A DNA stretch of 64,000 bases from Stratiolaelaps scimitus (Eukaryota > Arthropoda > Arachnida > Mesostigmata > Laelapidae), in the NCBI GenBank assembly GCA_019614645.1, contig JABWDB010000018.1, positions 3,278,501 to 3,342,500 of the forward strand. The letters are read 5' to 3'. Below, one piece after another: positions 25,702 through 39,046 of this stretch. Each line of letters begins with the position of its first letter. Positions within the stretch are counted from its first letter, which is position 1. The notes beneath the pieces are model-generated. The model saw only the letters and a list, made by a program, of their open reading frames with translations, ran no database searches and had not been told where the DNA came from. The position numbers were made by a program, and so were the translations under genes.

Positions 25702-25995
25702 CTAACTTGGATCACACACGACGATCCCACACTGTCGCCGCATGACGTCGCCTGTCTGTGAGTACAGCGCGTTCTTATCAGGGCTGTGTTTACAAAGGTA
25801 ATCCGGCGCCATGAGGCCCCTGTTACGGATCAGGGCGTCTAACCACGCAAACGCATCGACGTCGCACTGACAACGACTGGCGTTCAAACGCTTCGTTTCG
25901 AGATAGCGCCAGTACGAGCCGAGCTCGGAGGTCGCTAAGCAAACTCGCCGTGATAGCGGAACAGCAAACGCGCCGCGCCACTCAGTAGGAACTCG
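25702..25995 (-). CDS. Candidate exon resembling a leucine-rich-repeat C-terminal cap
   Basis: The minus strand is open for 98 codons. It contains RLNASRCQCDVDAFAWLDAL, then 14 residues to LCKHS and a further cysteine (RRQC) about 20 residues later. Asn-x3-Cys-x-Cys, then a Trp-Leu pair and two more cysteines at these distances, is the layout of LRRCT domains that close extracellular leucine-rich repeats. No complete LRR is visible upstream, so repeats would have to be in other exons. A second coding-looking minus frame (to 25599; VRVEDLQDVGEDALLEALL) overlaps its 3' end, suggesting a frameshift or a nearby splice junction. The segment is GC-richer than its flanks. Confidence 0.35.
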   Translation of the reverse strand, partial: RVPTEWRGAFAVPLSRRVCLATSELGSYWRYLETKRLNASRCQCDVDAFAWLDALIRNRGLMAPDYLCKHSPDKNALYSQTGDVMRRQCGIVVCDPS

Positions 25996-25999
25996 CTAG

Positions 26000-28400
26000 A
26001 CTGCTTCAGTAACACTCATGCCTCAAATAATTCTCCCCTGAACGAGGTCGAGGCATCTGATCTTGCTTGGCAACTATGTGAACGAATTCCGCCTTGCTTT
26101 ATCAAGGCTTCACGAAGCAGTCTCGATTCAATACGTATTCCTTTGGACGACGCATTCCTCTGCGGAAGGTGGGGTCAAAAATTGAACGCACATCGAACCA
26201 GTGTTAAGTGCCCATAGAGGCTGATTATTAACTCTTTCCTCCTGGAAAAAATATTTCTCTTTTCTTAAGCTAGAACACAAAGGTGCTTGTCGAGGAATCC
26301 AACATCTGACTACAAAACTGCCACCGTATTTATACTAATAGTGAGCACCGTCAAAGGCTACAATGTAGGAACAATTTCTGATTTCGTAACTTAGTGCTCC
26401 CAGGCATCTCATTCTGTCACAATTATTAGACCGAACTTAGAGATACCAGTATAGCTTTTGCCTTGATAAGCGAGTTGAGGGCGACTTGGTAGACTTGTAT
26501 TGGCTCATTGTGGGCGTCTCGGAATTGATATTGGTAAATCTCTCGAAGCTACAAGTGTCGTGACTCTTTTGTGCTTGACAAAAGTTACGAGCTGGCTGTT
26601 TACTAGGCTCTTAATTTCTGCGGGCTTGCGGAGTCCATTAACCTTGGCGGAGTAATCCCCAGAAGTTATTTAAGTGTCATCATTGCAATGAACTTCGAGT
26701 TAGTTTCACTGTAGGGTTATCAGAAATATTTTAACTATGTCGTTCGGTGAGCGTGGCTACAGTTCATTGCGATGTGAGCTCCACTGGATCTTGGGACAAT
26801 ACCTGTGTACGGAACGTTCCATAAGCTTGTGCGCCCGGTTTCTGAACAGTGACCCTTGCTTTGCCAGCTTCACCGAGTGTCGCATCATCTTGATAGCGAT
26901 GATACCATACAGCAAATCTGAAGCGGTGTTCGCAGTCAAAAATAAGTATCCTACTTCGTGAGTTAAGCTGACTTATAGATATAATAGCTTGAAGGCTATC
27001 AGTTGAGCGTGTGGTATTGGTAGCTTTCGCGAATTTAGTCCGGACGAAATACCAGTTTTGTCATCGGTGGATTACTACGGCTATCTCACCTCTACATGTA
27101 TATTTGGATATACACAACATATTCAACAAGTCCTCATTACGAAATATCATACACCGTGCATCTTCATATCTGGGTATAAGATCGTTACACCGAGGCATAA
27201 CATCAAACACAAATCGAGATACCCTCTAATGAGACCTTTGCCTAATTAGTGACTGATAAAAAACGGCAAAATTGTGTCAAATTATTCGGTTTTTATTATT
27301 TACTAACAGTATAGTCAATAGATCATTTTCACATTTCGTTATTATTGCCCATCTTCAGCGACTGTATTGTTCGGAATAGACACAGCGCGAGCTCGGGATA
27401 AGCGGACTCATTGGAAATGCTACTTGTATGGTAATTCGCTAGGTATGGTTATACTGAACGTTAATTATTATATTAGACTACTGTCCAACCACAGTGGAAG
27501 CCTCCCATCCATTCCAATTTTCTACAAGGCTAGAAGTCCCTAACGCTCACATCGAGTATTCGAGCTGTACTTCGACGTAATTAATATTGCAGACTTATTT
27601 GTGAATGTACCTGCCAGATTATATATTGTAACCATGATATCAACTTTTCCTTGTTCGTCTGTATGTAGCTGAATTGTCGGCGTTGAGTGGCTACCGAGTG
27701 AATAGCATATTGTAAGCTAAATTATCACCGACAAGGCCCAATCCCAGCTAAGAGACCCTGAAATATGTTTTCACATCAAATTGTGAGCTAATCTCTTAAC
27801 AGCTTTTCGCCTAGTCGGATGGAAATCGTTAACTCATATTGTCAGCAAGGCGGTTGTTAATCCACTAAACGTGGGAAGCTAAAAATCTTCTCCGAGCTCC
27901 TATGTCGGCTACAAGCTCATCTTCTGCGGACCTACCTTATAGGTTTCTTTACCTCCACAGTGTTGTAGAAAAACTCGTTAGGCTTATGCTGTTATATTTA
28001 CATGATATGTACATTAGGCGTTGTCATCTCTCAAAAATTCAAATGACACACACGCACAAGCTAAAGCAAACCCTGCCACGCTACGCGACACCTGCTGTGC
28101 CGGCAGTCCATCAGGCTTTGCCAGCCACGATGGTATCGCACTTCGATTTTAAGGTTGATTGGGTAGATACACGCATTATGCTCATGTCAAGGCTAGTTTA
28201 TAAAGGAAACGCGGAAGTGTCGCCGGTTCGGTGCCCTTCATCACCACCGAGCGCACAGGCACGACAGTTCTGCAATGGCTATGCCCAAAAATTACACGTT
28301 CCATCTTTCCCAGTTTGGGAGATGCCTTTTCGAAGTGCAATGGAAAGGCCGCGTCCTGAGGACTCCGCCATGTTGATCACGGAGGGCCCTCGTTAGCCGT
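26000..28400. other. No gene assigned; one long open frame
   Basis: 27902-28396 is open for 164 codons from an ATG on the plus strand but shows no domain. Such a length is expected once or twice by chance in 64 kb. Nothing else recognised. Confidence 0.4.
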
Positions 28401-28402
28401 TT

Positions 28403-28424
28403 GAGAGAGAGAGAGAGAGAGAGA
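28403..28424. repeat. GA microsatellite
   Basis: About eleven GA units. Confidence 0.9.
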
Positions 28425-28429
28425 TGCGA

Positions 28430-29640
28430 CATGCAATTTGGCGGCTGGTCCGATGAATATTTTACAAAGTGTTTATATAATCGCCTTTGTGTATTGGATT
28501 CGTGCTAATTAATATTCTATAGAAATGGCTTGATAGGAGAACGAAACCTCAAAGGTGGTTAGCCGCCTTCAATATTTAATTCTAAATACAAAAGGACTTG
28601 GTTTTCTGCCCGCAGCAGGACACTTGTAACGGTTGTGGTCCTGCATTTACATGCACGTACTGGCAGAGTGAACAACAGCATAAATTACGCCACCGGTAAC
28701 GTTACCGCATAATTAGTACGATATTCAGATTAGTTATCTTTGTGTAATTATTAGTATTATTTTTGTGTAAACTGGATTGTAAGATACCACCACCATACCG
28801 AAATTTAGCATTTAACGCTTTATTTCAAATGTATCCTAATGTCCGTGAAATAGCTATATATTGCCTTGTGGTCAATCTTTCTTTCAGATATACCCTATTG
28901 GAGTAAGCCGCAATACTAACTATTGATATAAATATATATTCTATTCAGGTATATGGGTATTAGGTAGTCAGTCGTCTGAAGTAATTACCACACGCTGATG
29001 TTGATCGATCGACCCTATGAAAGGCAATTCAACGTCATGCCGCTTTGAGAAATGAATATTATTAACTCCCAGAGGGTCAATTTCAATGTTCAACGATGAG
29101 CGGGGTAACAGGCAAGCTACTGCTGCTGCTGCTGCTTTCGCCGTGCCGATATTCTTCGAAAAATTAGGGCTTGCTCGTAAGTCTCGATTCTGGGACCGTG
29201 GTCCTCGAGATGGGATTTGACCCTCGAACCCCGCGATTTCCGATTGCTTTCCAATACCTGATTAATGGTTGTAGTAAATGCGTGGCCATTTGTGTCATGT
29301 GGGGTTAAGAGCACATTATTTTCTATTGAAGAGGATGAGTGATGTCACGACCTGCGCTGTGCATTATTGGATTTGAAGCTGGCGACATAAAATATAGTGT
29401 TCTTTGTTGGTATTTTGAATGTGGGCAAGGAGCAGCTAGTCGTTTATGAAGGAAATGAGTATTTAATGAAATGTGTAGTAAATAGAGAGCGAGTGTAACT
29501 AACAGAAAATAATACAGCCTAATAATTTTGTGAAATATATATACTTTTTAATTCTTTTTAAGCTTTACGCGACGGTATCATAATAGCACAAGCCTTCGCA
29601 ATTGGAATTTTTCAATACCATTTAACGACTCATTGAGCGG
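28430..29640. other. No gene assigned
   Basis: A minus frame (29117-29314) ends in five glutamines from a CTG/CAG run (29120-29136) and is basic and Arg-rich. It has no recognised family and no clear start. The rest is AT-rich with nothing recognised. Confidence 0.35.
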
Positions 29641-29648
29641 CCTCTTCC

Positions 29649-29707
29649 ACGAATGTCTCTACCAGCCACATTGACCACAATGGCTGGTAAGAGACTCTGT
29701 CATTCGT
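29649..29707. repeat. Near-perfect hairpin, about 24 paired bases
   Basis: The left arm ACGAATG + TCTCTACCAGCCACATTG (29649-29673) pairs with CAATGGCTGGTAAGAGA and, after a 6-nt bulge, CATTCGT (29678-29707). The loop is four bases. It could be a foldback element relic or a structured RNA; the very short loop argues against a typical microRNA precursor. Confidence 0.65.
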
Positions 29708-29844
29708 AACTCGACCAGAACTTCTAATTGACACGTGTAGTATTGAGTGTATAAGTGTGTGTGTATTTTTGTTTGATTCACACATCGCCACTCCTTATTT
29801 CCAGACGTCGCGGCCTTGCAAAAAAATCATTCAACGCCAACCCC

Positions 29845-30108
29845 TGAAAGGTGTCGTTTAATTACAGTTTCCAAATTCATCCCTGCCTCAGTTCCTCAGA
29901 ATTGGGATATTTCAATGAGACGTGCAAGGTTCTGGCAGATCATGTATTCAAGTTTGTTGTTTACTTCTCAAATGATGGGTCTTTCATTGTCTGTCCAACA
30001 CCTGTGTTTGGATACCTTCGTCGCAATTGTCAGGATAGCACAAGCATACGAATTGGAATACCGTCATTAAAGCGGCTAACTGGTTTCCGTGTGGGTCAAT
30101 ATTTGTGA
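29845..30108 (+). CDS. Candidate coding segment with four cysteines, unknown
   Basis: After an in-frame TGA at 29845 the plus strand is open to a TGA at 30108. The translation includes LGYFNETCKVLADHVFKF and FSNDGSFIVCPTPVFGYLRR, which have the alternation of a folded, possibly extracellular, domain and one N-glycosylation site (NET). An acceptor-like TTTCCAG lies at about 29798-29804 and another AG just before 29851. No family recognised and no donor certain. Confidence 0.3.
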
Positions 30109-30109
30109 T

Positions 30110-33100
30110 CTAATGGCAGTGTATCGAATTGCAGTGCAAATATATCGAAAGATACGCTTATATTAATTGCAAGCCTGGTGATAATCTGACAAACAGAACG
30201 CTTACTTATACCTGCTGACAAGTACACGGCACGCATCTACGTGCATTATAGATTTGACTGCGGATAGCAACAAAAGATGCAGCTTGCTTTATATACATCA
30301 CTAGTCGTTGTTCGAAGTATTCAGGGTTTTCAATCAAGCACACCAGGGCAAAATTAGACTTATAATTTTGACCAAGCAGGCACAATGTACAGCGAAAACT
30401 GAAGTTGGAAATCCGGAAAGAATATTTACAGTTGGGAAACAAGTCCGCCTACAATTGAAATAGACGTGGAGGTTAAATAGATTAAGACTTATTGTAACAT
30501 ACATGGCAAAGGCATACACAGGTAATGAATACTGGCTATTTACAGGCGCGGGAATGTATCAATAAAAACACTTGATTGCCAAGGTAATTAACAATAACTT
30601 TGACCCTAATGCTCTCATTTCGTCAATAGTTCGTCTCGGTTTCTGTGAAACGAGATTTTCTTTAGCGACACCCCAGACAACTAAATCAGGTGAAAATGAA
30701 GTCTGGTGTCAGCAAAAGTTACGGGGGGCTGGAAGTTCTATCCCGTCGATATGACGACACCTACAGCGAACAACTATCTGCTAATTGAGAAATCTCCTTC
30801 AATCCTGTGAGGTAAACGGCATGTGTACAAGGGGCCGAAGTGTGTCAAACCCGAAGGCTGTCCCGGCTAATTTCTCCTGACTAGTACACTGTAGCAATGG
30901 CCATATATACAGGTGCAAACCCATGTACCCTCGTACATCGACACCTGTTCCATTCGTGAGTTTCGATATCCGTTTTTCGGGGGCCACACATTAAGGTTTC
31001 AACTAGGTTCGTTTGATGAAATGAAACCATATCTAGATTGATTGAATCGCAAGGAAGTTTGAACGCTCTATCATATTTCAGAATCCATCTCCCTATACCC
31101 GCGCATCAGCCACCTGCATCATGTCCCAACAATAAGTGTGAGTGCCCCTTGCAGAATGACATATTCTAAAGACAAGCACGACGCAGATGTGCAAAGTGCC
31201 TACTATATACCCATCGTACAATGGTGGAGCTTTACTTCTGTGTTTGCAAGTTTTTTCATTAGCACGCATTGTACTAAACAAAACCGCAAAATCAGAGGAG
31301 CGGTATGAAGCGGCAAGTACAGCATAATAGTGACAATTTTTTTTCCCATTCGAGCACCATCGTATGCACTGCAATACTAGTCAATACGTCATCCTATATT
31401 CACAGTATGCATTCGTAATGCGCAGTTGTGGCCGTAGGTCGGCGACCCTCTCATTTAAGAAGCTCTCTCTGTCTATATATACAATATATCCACTGACTGA
31501 CGCCAAAGCCACGCATTACGATGCAACATCATCAGCAACCGGAAGAGAGGCCATCAAAGACATTCGACGAGGGGATTGAATAATCCTTTGCCAATGCCCA
31601 TTGCCAATCGAGTGTAAGCTAATACGCCTGATACAGCGGAGGATAGGAAGGATAAGAGATTGACGGAGCGTGGAGGGTCGACTCGGAGGACGAAATAGAG
31701 TTGGGGAGACGGGGGCGGGGGGGGGGGGGTGGGGGTCGTCAAAATCAACAAAGATGAAACCGACAGAGTCCCCGATTCCCAAAGGACAAGGTCGTATGTA
31801 TGCGGAACTCCGTCTGCCAGCTGCTGGACCTTGGACCCTTTGCCTTTTTGTTCTATTCGAGTCTCTTTGAGAATGCATTAACATAATATCTTCATCGCGC
31901 TTGATGTCCCGATAATGTCACCGAATCGCTGAGCAACGAATCGCTAACCTACGCAAGTGGCCCTTGTCGTTGACGACGACAACTCGGTCGTAGCTATTTA
32001 ATACAACGTCTACAATGTACAAATAGGAAGTACAATGTGACGAAAACAAGAAGAGTGCCAACCAGGGTCACCGATCAATCGTTGATTAAAATACACCTCG
32101 CTGGTGGGACAACGGCAGGAATATATAGAAGACAGAAAGAGTCGTTGGAGTGGTAGTGTTTCTGCAGGATTTCCTCATGAATTTAAATATGATCATTTGC
32201 ATCGTGCATCTCGTAAGCGGTAAAACGAACGGCGGTTACAACAACAATTTCAATAGAAGTAGCTTCGCTTTCGATGTGGAAAGAAACTGGGTTGCCTTCA
32301 TAATTTGCTTAACTCACTGCCTCCTACATTAGTGTCGAATCTGGCGGTAGATTTAGCACTTACTTTACTTGTCAATTGTATAAGGCGAGTGCTTTTTCTC
32401 AAAAGCCGAGAACAAGCGCCATCCCGATAACGTCTTCGAGAATTTATATCACATAAAATAAAAGCTCTTGAAAGGGGTGTTTCAAGATAGCGATGTCTCC
32501 TATAGGAACAAGGCTGACGCCGTTGGCATATGGCATGCACAGACATAAATTAGGATGTTACGATGGCATCGAGCTCTATTTCATTAATTAGTTGTACTAA
32601 TACGTTGGCCTAAACCGCTAGGCGCCTAATAAAACCTTGTGTGTTTAAACATACCCTAAACTGGGTGTCTATTTAAATTGTCGGAATTCGCTCGAAGACT
32701 AATCTGCTTGGTTTGATTATTGTTATTGTTTTATACTCGTGATTTTCTCTGGCCCAGAGTTACCCCATGGACTGAAGTGGCTTTAGGAGAGTCTACGTCT
32801 TGCCCCATGCAAAAGAGCGTAAGGCCACACCAGAGGTGACTATTATTATTATTAGCATATTTTGTATCCCGTTCAAGATTCTAGGGCTGTCGGGGGGCGA
32901 TGAGGAATGACTTTGGTTTGGGTTTATAACAAGGAGTTCGTGCATGTGGAATAAAAACAATCTCACCCAACAAGGGACCGACAATAACTGTACAATCATG
33001 CACTCGGGAAATGCATAGTGAGATAAACACACTACGGGGTTTCTATTTGCCACGACTCCACTTAATATATACAATATACACCCCTGAGCCTAAGTATGAA

Positions 33101-33575
33101 CGCGATGGAAAAGCAATAATAGTTAAAACAATACCTGCCGTATTACACAATGGATATTAATATTCTTATCATCATAATATAGTTAATATTCTAATAATTT
33201 TAGCATGAGAAAGAAGCCGTGACAAAAACAAACATTCAATGTATAACATGAAAAGCATGTCAAATAACATGTCTCATGAAAAATATATACTAAATATTTA
33301 ACGTATTTAGAGAGTCTAGGGACTTTAAAACTCGTAATGGGTGATCTGCGGATGTCGCTTGGGAGAGCGTGTCAGTTAACAAACCCTTGAGAACGGAAGC
33401 ATCGACGGCCAACGCTATTAGAGTATAAGACAACGAAATGAAGGTTATTTACAGGCACCACTTTCTTTCTTTATTTCTTGAAAATCTTACATCACACACA
33501 TTGGGCAACTGATCATGCAGGGTTTTGCAAATGTGCAGGCAATGGAGACACTCGACATAGAAGAGGAACGGCAAA
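30110..33575. other. No gene recognised
   Basis: Several short open frames on both strands and a long G run (about 31709-31729). No domain, transposon core or convincing splice pair. Confidence 0.5.
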
Positions 33576-33579
33576 ATTA

Positions 33580-33692
33580 ATTTACTCTTAATTCTTAATA
33601 ACTGCAAAAGTATAATAACTTACTCTTAATCCTTAGTAACTGCAAGATTATAATAATTTACTCTTAATACTTAATAACTGCAAAATTGATTA
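33580..33692. repeat. 38-bp tandem repeat, about 2.8 copies
   Basis: Units starting TTTACTCTTAAT and ending GCAAAAGTATAATAA recur with TACTCTTA at 33583, 33621 and 33659, an exact 38-bp period with a few substitutions. Minisatellite-like and AT-rich. Confidence 0.85.
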
Positions 33693-33699
33693 ATTCTTG

Positions 33700-34209
33700 G
33701 CGGTTAATTCTTAAAATTCAATGGGCTGTGCCCACTTAATCATTTTCCAACCTTTCTAGATAACCAATCGCTCAAGGTCTCCATCGTGTGCCTGCTGTCT
33801 TACGCATACCTATGTCTGGAGTGTCAACACAAAATCGAAGCGTTTGTGAACTAATATATTATCACAAGCACAAGAATACTTAAAGATTTCGAATTAAATC
33901 TCGGGATGCATAAATATCAGCCCGTTCACCCTCGTAGGACTCGGTTGACTTTGAGAAATAATTTTATTCGAAAGTTGATATTTCCATAAGATTTGAGCTC
34001 GATAACGGAGCCAACTCAAGATGATGTACGAAACTCAATCCCATCTCAGCATTATCACATATTACCTAAGTCACAGTTCATCGGACATTTGCAGTGCATA
34101 TTACATTATCCTCAATATTCATCGTACTATTTATATTTTCTATCATTATCGACTAATCTTTCTTTCTACGACTGTGCTTCACTGATTGTTAATTCCACAA
34201 TCATCCCTC

Positions 34210-34246
<37 letters not shown>

Positions 34247-35190
34247 AATTTATTTTATTTGATTTCTATATATTTTTCCATTTTATGGTCAAATTGTGTT
34301 ATTTTCAATTTTTGTTTTTGTTTCAATTACTATAATAGCTTGTTGCATCCTCTATTATGACGTTGCTCCGGCAATACGCAGGTTTGAGCTTGGCCAACCA
34401 GAAGTGCTAATGGCCACGAAATCTGCGCGTGACTTCTCTTAAATGACTCATTTGAATAACTTTTCCTAGTTTGGATATAATTATTCTTGTTCAAAAGTTT
34501 TCGGTTTTCAGTAACTGCTGAACTATTTGGCGAACTTGTCGAGAGATTACGTTAAGCTTTACATAGATTTGGGGTTACCCAGACAACAACGTTGACATCC
34601 CCTTGGGTTATTTGAGGACGCCCACGGCATACAGAGAGACACTTGTCTCAATTGTTGTTCGGCGGGTGCTATCTTCCTATAGCAAAACAACATAATCTTC
34701 CTTCTCCAACTAAAAAAGGACTAATTGCTCTTTGATAGCTGATTATTATTTTCCGGCAGAAAGGTAGCCCAAAATAGAGATACTACTATTCGCTATGTGG
34801 CTTGATTCGGACCACACGGCAATACACCATGATTGGGATAGGTGCGTTATATAATGGAGACAATATTTCTGAATTTCTCAATTGCACTTCACATTATCAC
34901 GCGCAACCAGCTAGCCTATTCATAAACAACAAATCATATTACAGAAACAATATATCGTATCATATAAAATACCATCTGTAACAATGTATCAGCAACTGTA
35001 TAATTAAAACTCAGTTGGATTTTCGTTTGCGGCCAGCCCTTCTCCCATCAGACATTTATCGATACTTATTCGTTCGGCATTATTGCTAAAAATGGTCTGG
35101 AGGCAGAGCCCACATCTCTCTGAGACTTCGGCATCCCATAGCCAATTATTATTATTATTGTTAATTGGCATTAGACACTTCTATGTTATG
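33700..35190. other. No gene recognised; TA microsatellite
   Basis: AT-rich DNA with about fourteen TA units at 34212-34241. No coding segment supported. Confidence 0.5.
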
Positions 35191-35362
35191 TTGACTTGAT
35201 ACAGTCTTTTTACCAGCGAGTGTTCCTCGCGCGAAGTGCATACTCGGATGCGTTGGACGATTTCCAGCATGCGAAAATTGATAGCCGGGCAACAAAAACT
35301 CAATTCGCCTCAGTAACCGCTAGTTTCTTCAGTGTTAAGTCGAACGACGCCTGTATACGTTC

Positions 35363-35566
35363 TTATCCACACAGTTTTCCTGCCGACATTGGGCGCCTAC
35401 AATTAAAATCCGCTTCCGTGTCCGACATCTTCATTTCCCGTGTTCCCCGCAGTGCCTCCTGCAGCTCGGCGACCTTTGAAAATTCGAATTCTCGACTAGT
35501 GCCGCTCGACAGCAAAAGGTTGGTTCGAAAAGAAACAACTGAAATAACCGCGCCTTGGTTATCCAC
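35363..35566 (-). CDS. Possible minus-strand exon, short helical segment
   Basis: The minus frame includes FSKVAELQEALRGTREMKM, which looks like an amphipathic helix. The plus strand is also open here for 184 codons (35196-35750) with less protein-like composition, so strand is unsettled. No splice pair or family fixed. Confidence 0.2.
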   Translation of the reverse strand: MDNQGAVISVVSFRTNLLLSSGTSREFEFSKVAELQEALRGTREMKMSDTEADFNCRRPMSAGKLCG

Positions 35567-35656
35567 AGAGCAGTGTCCTGTAAAAGAAAAAGGAATAGCC
35601 CTTCTTGTGCATGGAATTGAATCTATTTATTTTCGCCTATGGGCAACAACACTAGC

Positions 35657-35976
35657 ATCGAGATCGAGGGCGACGACAACGCTCACCGTTCTCCACCGTG
35701 GACTCTGTCAGCATTTTGCAGCAACTCGGACACGGCGCACACAGTGGTGATCATTTGGGCACTGATATATGCAGGGCCAATCGCGAGGAGTGCGGAATAT
35801 CCAGCGTGGAAATAGCGTATCATTTGGCAACACTCTACGATAGGGCGGATGCGAATTTCTGTTCGTCTCTTGAAGAATTCAAAAACTCATACGAAAAATG
35901 CACGTCAGTTGTTGTTGCTGCTGCACGATATGTGTGCGTTTGTCGTTTCATCGAATACGGCATGGTCACAGAATGA
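35657..35976 (+). CDS. Candidate coding segment, unknown
   Basis: The plus strand is open for about 106 codons up to a TGA at 35976. It includes ISSVEIAYHLATLYDRADAN and FCSSLEEFKNSYEKC, with strongly protein-like composition and helical periodicity. An acceptor-like ATATATGCAG|G ends at about 35773, so the true exon may begin there. No family recognised and no downstream exon identified. Confidence 0.3.
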
Positions 35977-35979
35977 GGA

Positions 35980-38900
35980 AGTCGGGGCCCCTCCTTGGGA
36001 ACTACATCACATTGTGGCGTTATCCTTGAACAACCGTAAGAGCCCTTGAGGACATTTAAGGAAATATGACATGAATCGCAACGAGACTCCTCAAGTCAAG
36101 CGAACACCACCACCATCAGCAGCGGAAACGAACTCTTCACATCACAGCATCACGATGATCATTAAACATCTGCTAAATTCGGCGTTCCCATTTAATTTCA
36201 TGTTGTTCAGTTCCACCGAACGAACATTGATCGACTGTTTGAAAGCATTCTTAAACTTATTGTGGATGTTAATTTCTGCCCCGTTTCGTCGTCCTTTTCA
36301 ACCAATTAATAATGGTTTCTGACCATCTGTACCAATGCTCATCCACGCTATTGTGCCGAGCCGATGATTCGATCGCATAGATCGCACGAGGTGTTGGCGC
36401 AGGAACAACCCCGCGACCAACAGTCCCCCGACTAAATACAAATGCTCACGTCGCTAATCAGCTCCAATTAAAAAAAAAACAGCAAACCGGATGCATTCAG
36501 GGTGTGAATTAAATTAGCTTGTAGGCGCAGGAATGACAGGCCGGCTGAGAAGTATTATCGAATCGCTTGAATAAAACAATTTATTTTATTTTGCCTATTC
36601 GAGCACTATGAAGCTACCGAAGGCTTATAACATCATAGTATGAGCAAGTTCTCATCATATAAAATCATATTCTTACTAAATTTAAACAGTGATTTCGACT
36701 GTATTTCTCCGTCTCTGCTCTGTATAGCAACCATCGTTATTAGCGACATGTTGCACAACTTCTACAGAGCGTGCTCACCCATTAACCACATCTGAATTCC
36801 CCTTCCCAATTATGAAGCTGGCCACATTTTCAACCGCCATATGACTAATAGTAATTTTTTGAAAATTTTCCAATAAATTAAACTGCAATTTCCTATAATT
36901 CACAGACCAATAAATCAGTCCATTGTTTCTTAATGAATCGCGAGTCCCCTTTCACGCCTTCGACATCGATACTTCGACACAACCTTCAATCGTCCGAATA
37001 TCGTCGTAGGGTATATTAGCATTACTACAATATTCGGTATTCAGAAGAAAGCAGAGAATTGCAAAACAGGCAGAAGCTTACAGTTTGCAGACTTGGTCAC
37101 CTTGTTGGTAGCCTTGTTTTTGCTATACTACGTATGATATAACAATAAAATCTGCTCCACAAAATGGCCCTGAGTGCACGGAGGATATAACATCAATAAA
37201 GGAAAGTCGTTCTGGCTCACAATTGGAGGTCATTGTGATTCCAGCCGGATTCATGATTACAATAGACAGCTCAAACAATGCCCGAACGATCGTTGCTGCT
37301 GTTCGTCGTGCAGCTAGTTATGATAGAATAGGTCGAACAGCTGTAACAACGACTGCATTCGTGTGCCTGCTGATTTTGGCGAAGCTCGTGAAGCCATATC
37401 AAATGCACGAAGTCCGACCGACTCGGCTGGCGGTGTTCCTCATTCACACGGTGTGGCATCGCCGATCGCAAACAATGGCCTTCGAAAGGCCCTGACACAG
37501 AGCGGCACAATCCCATGTGGCAATCCCCTCAATTGTTGGCTCGCTGTGCAAGCTTTTTGTTGTTGTTGTTGTTGTTTTTCGTTCTCATTGTTTCCGACCA
37601 GTACAGGTTGTTATTGTTTTTTCAAAGGGCATGCAGGTTATCGCTAAGTTTATCTTCGTGAAACCGAAACGGCTATTGAAGACTGCTTTGTCTCGACATC
37701 GTTGCCGGCAACGCGCGAAGCCAAACCTCAGTCGATCTAGCGAACAGCAGCCGGTCTGAACAACAATATCTTCTTGCTCGAATTTTCCGCTGGAAGAGGG
37801 GGCTAGGGTGAACAGACAATCGCGGCTGCAATTATAATTTGTTGTTGTTGTTGAATTGTGATCCATTGTCTACTATTTTGTGTGTTGTAAATATTTGTTC
37901 GTATTCTTTGAGAAGCTATCCTGATCCCATCAGTTTTACTTGTACTGCGAATGTACATACGCGGTCCTCTGTGTAGTAGACGAACCAGATGGTTGTGGCT
38001 GGTGCTTGCGTTTATTGCATGTCCCGTAAAAATGCAAAGATTCCAATGGGTAACTGATATGTACGCGAGGAGTCGTAAATTTTGGTAAATGTGATACTGA
38101 AGCTTCTTAATTATTTATGCACGTTCACGAGGTACAATTGTTGCATACATTCTATGAAAAACTGAAAGTAGACGTTTTTACTACTAAACGGCAAACCGAT
38201 TCTCAATATATTTAATTATTAGAGAATCCATTTCACTCTGCTTCAGTAGGTCATCGTATTGGTGAGACGCCCTCCTCCTGATTCCAGCCTCTTTTAATGT
38301 CCTACTTAAAGATAAGCTGCGAAGCAGCGCTGTTGCGACCCATGGAGCTAATAGTATTCTATTCTATTCATAGTATTCTATTCTCGCTAACACGAAGTAT
38401 TGCCATTAATACCCTCGAAAACGTCCTCAGTGCAATATCAAATGTGCGTAATTAGTCAAGTCACTCATATGATCAATAGTTGCTGTATGCAGCGCTAGCA
38501 TGAAAGAGAAAATATTGACTCTTTGAAGCCTTATCAGTAAGGAGTCAACATCGCCAACCAGAAGCGTCCCAGTTGACTAACTAGCTTCTGTGGTTGTCAA
38601 AGCACAGACACAAGTACACATAAAGACTTCAATGACACGCACACACGAACATTGCATGATATACTGTTGCTTTTCATATCAGCTTCATCGCTGTAACCCA
38701 TCAGTGTATCAGTCATATCACAGCCCATATTTTGCATTCTATCATGATATGCGTGGACGAGATCGAACCTACATGTAAAACATGGCAATATATGGCAGCA
38801 AATGCACCTAAATAAAAACATCTTGATGGCCTTCACATATCACATACACAAGTTCCTTTATTATAAACACGACTGAACTTCGCAAAATTTCAACGATATT

Positions 38901-39040
38901 CTAGCTTTCCTACTCTAACTTGCTATCTACATCGCTTGTACCCCTACGTCTGCTGGAGTCGGTCATGCGTCACATGATTGCAACGCAACTAATGAAATTT
39001 TATTGTAAAGAACCTTGGCTGAGCCACCCAACCGTTACCA
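35980..39040. other. No gene assigned
   Basis: Open frames at 37223-37495 and 37363-37647 (plus) and 37271-37516 (minus) overlap and cannot be ranked. TTG/GTT runs lie at 37558-37576 and near 37840. Nothing else recognised. Confidence 0.4.
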
Positions 39041-39046
39041 AAATGC

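Noticed and set aside
27902..28396. 164-codon ORF as a gene
   Set aside because: Starts with ATG but has no domain, splice or poly(A) evidence, and composition is not distinctive.
29205..29235. Reverse box-B-like GGGTTCGAGGGTC as a minus-strand tRNA
   Set aside because: The required TTCGANNCC is not matched and no box A is found.
33580..33692. 38-bp repeats as a CRISPR array
   Set aside because: Units abut with no unique spacers, and the context is eukaryotic.
35196..35750. 184-codon plus-strand ORF as a gene
   Set aside because: No domain, no start context, and both strands are open; this length can occur by chance in a window this size.
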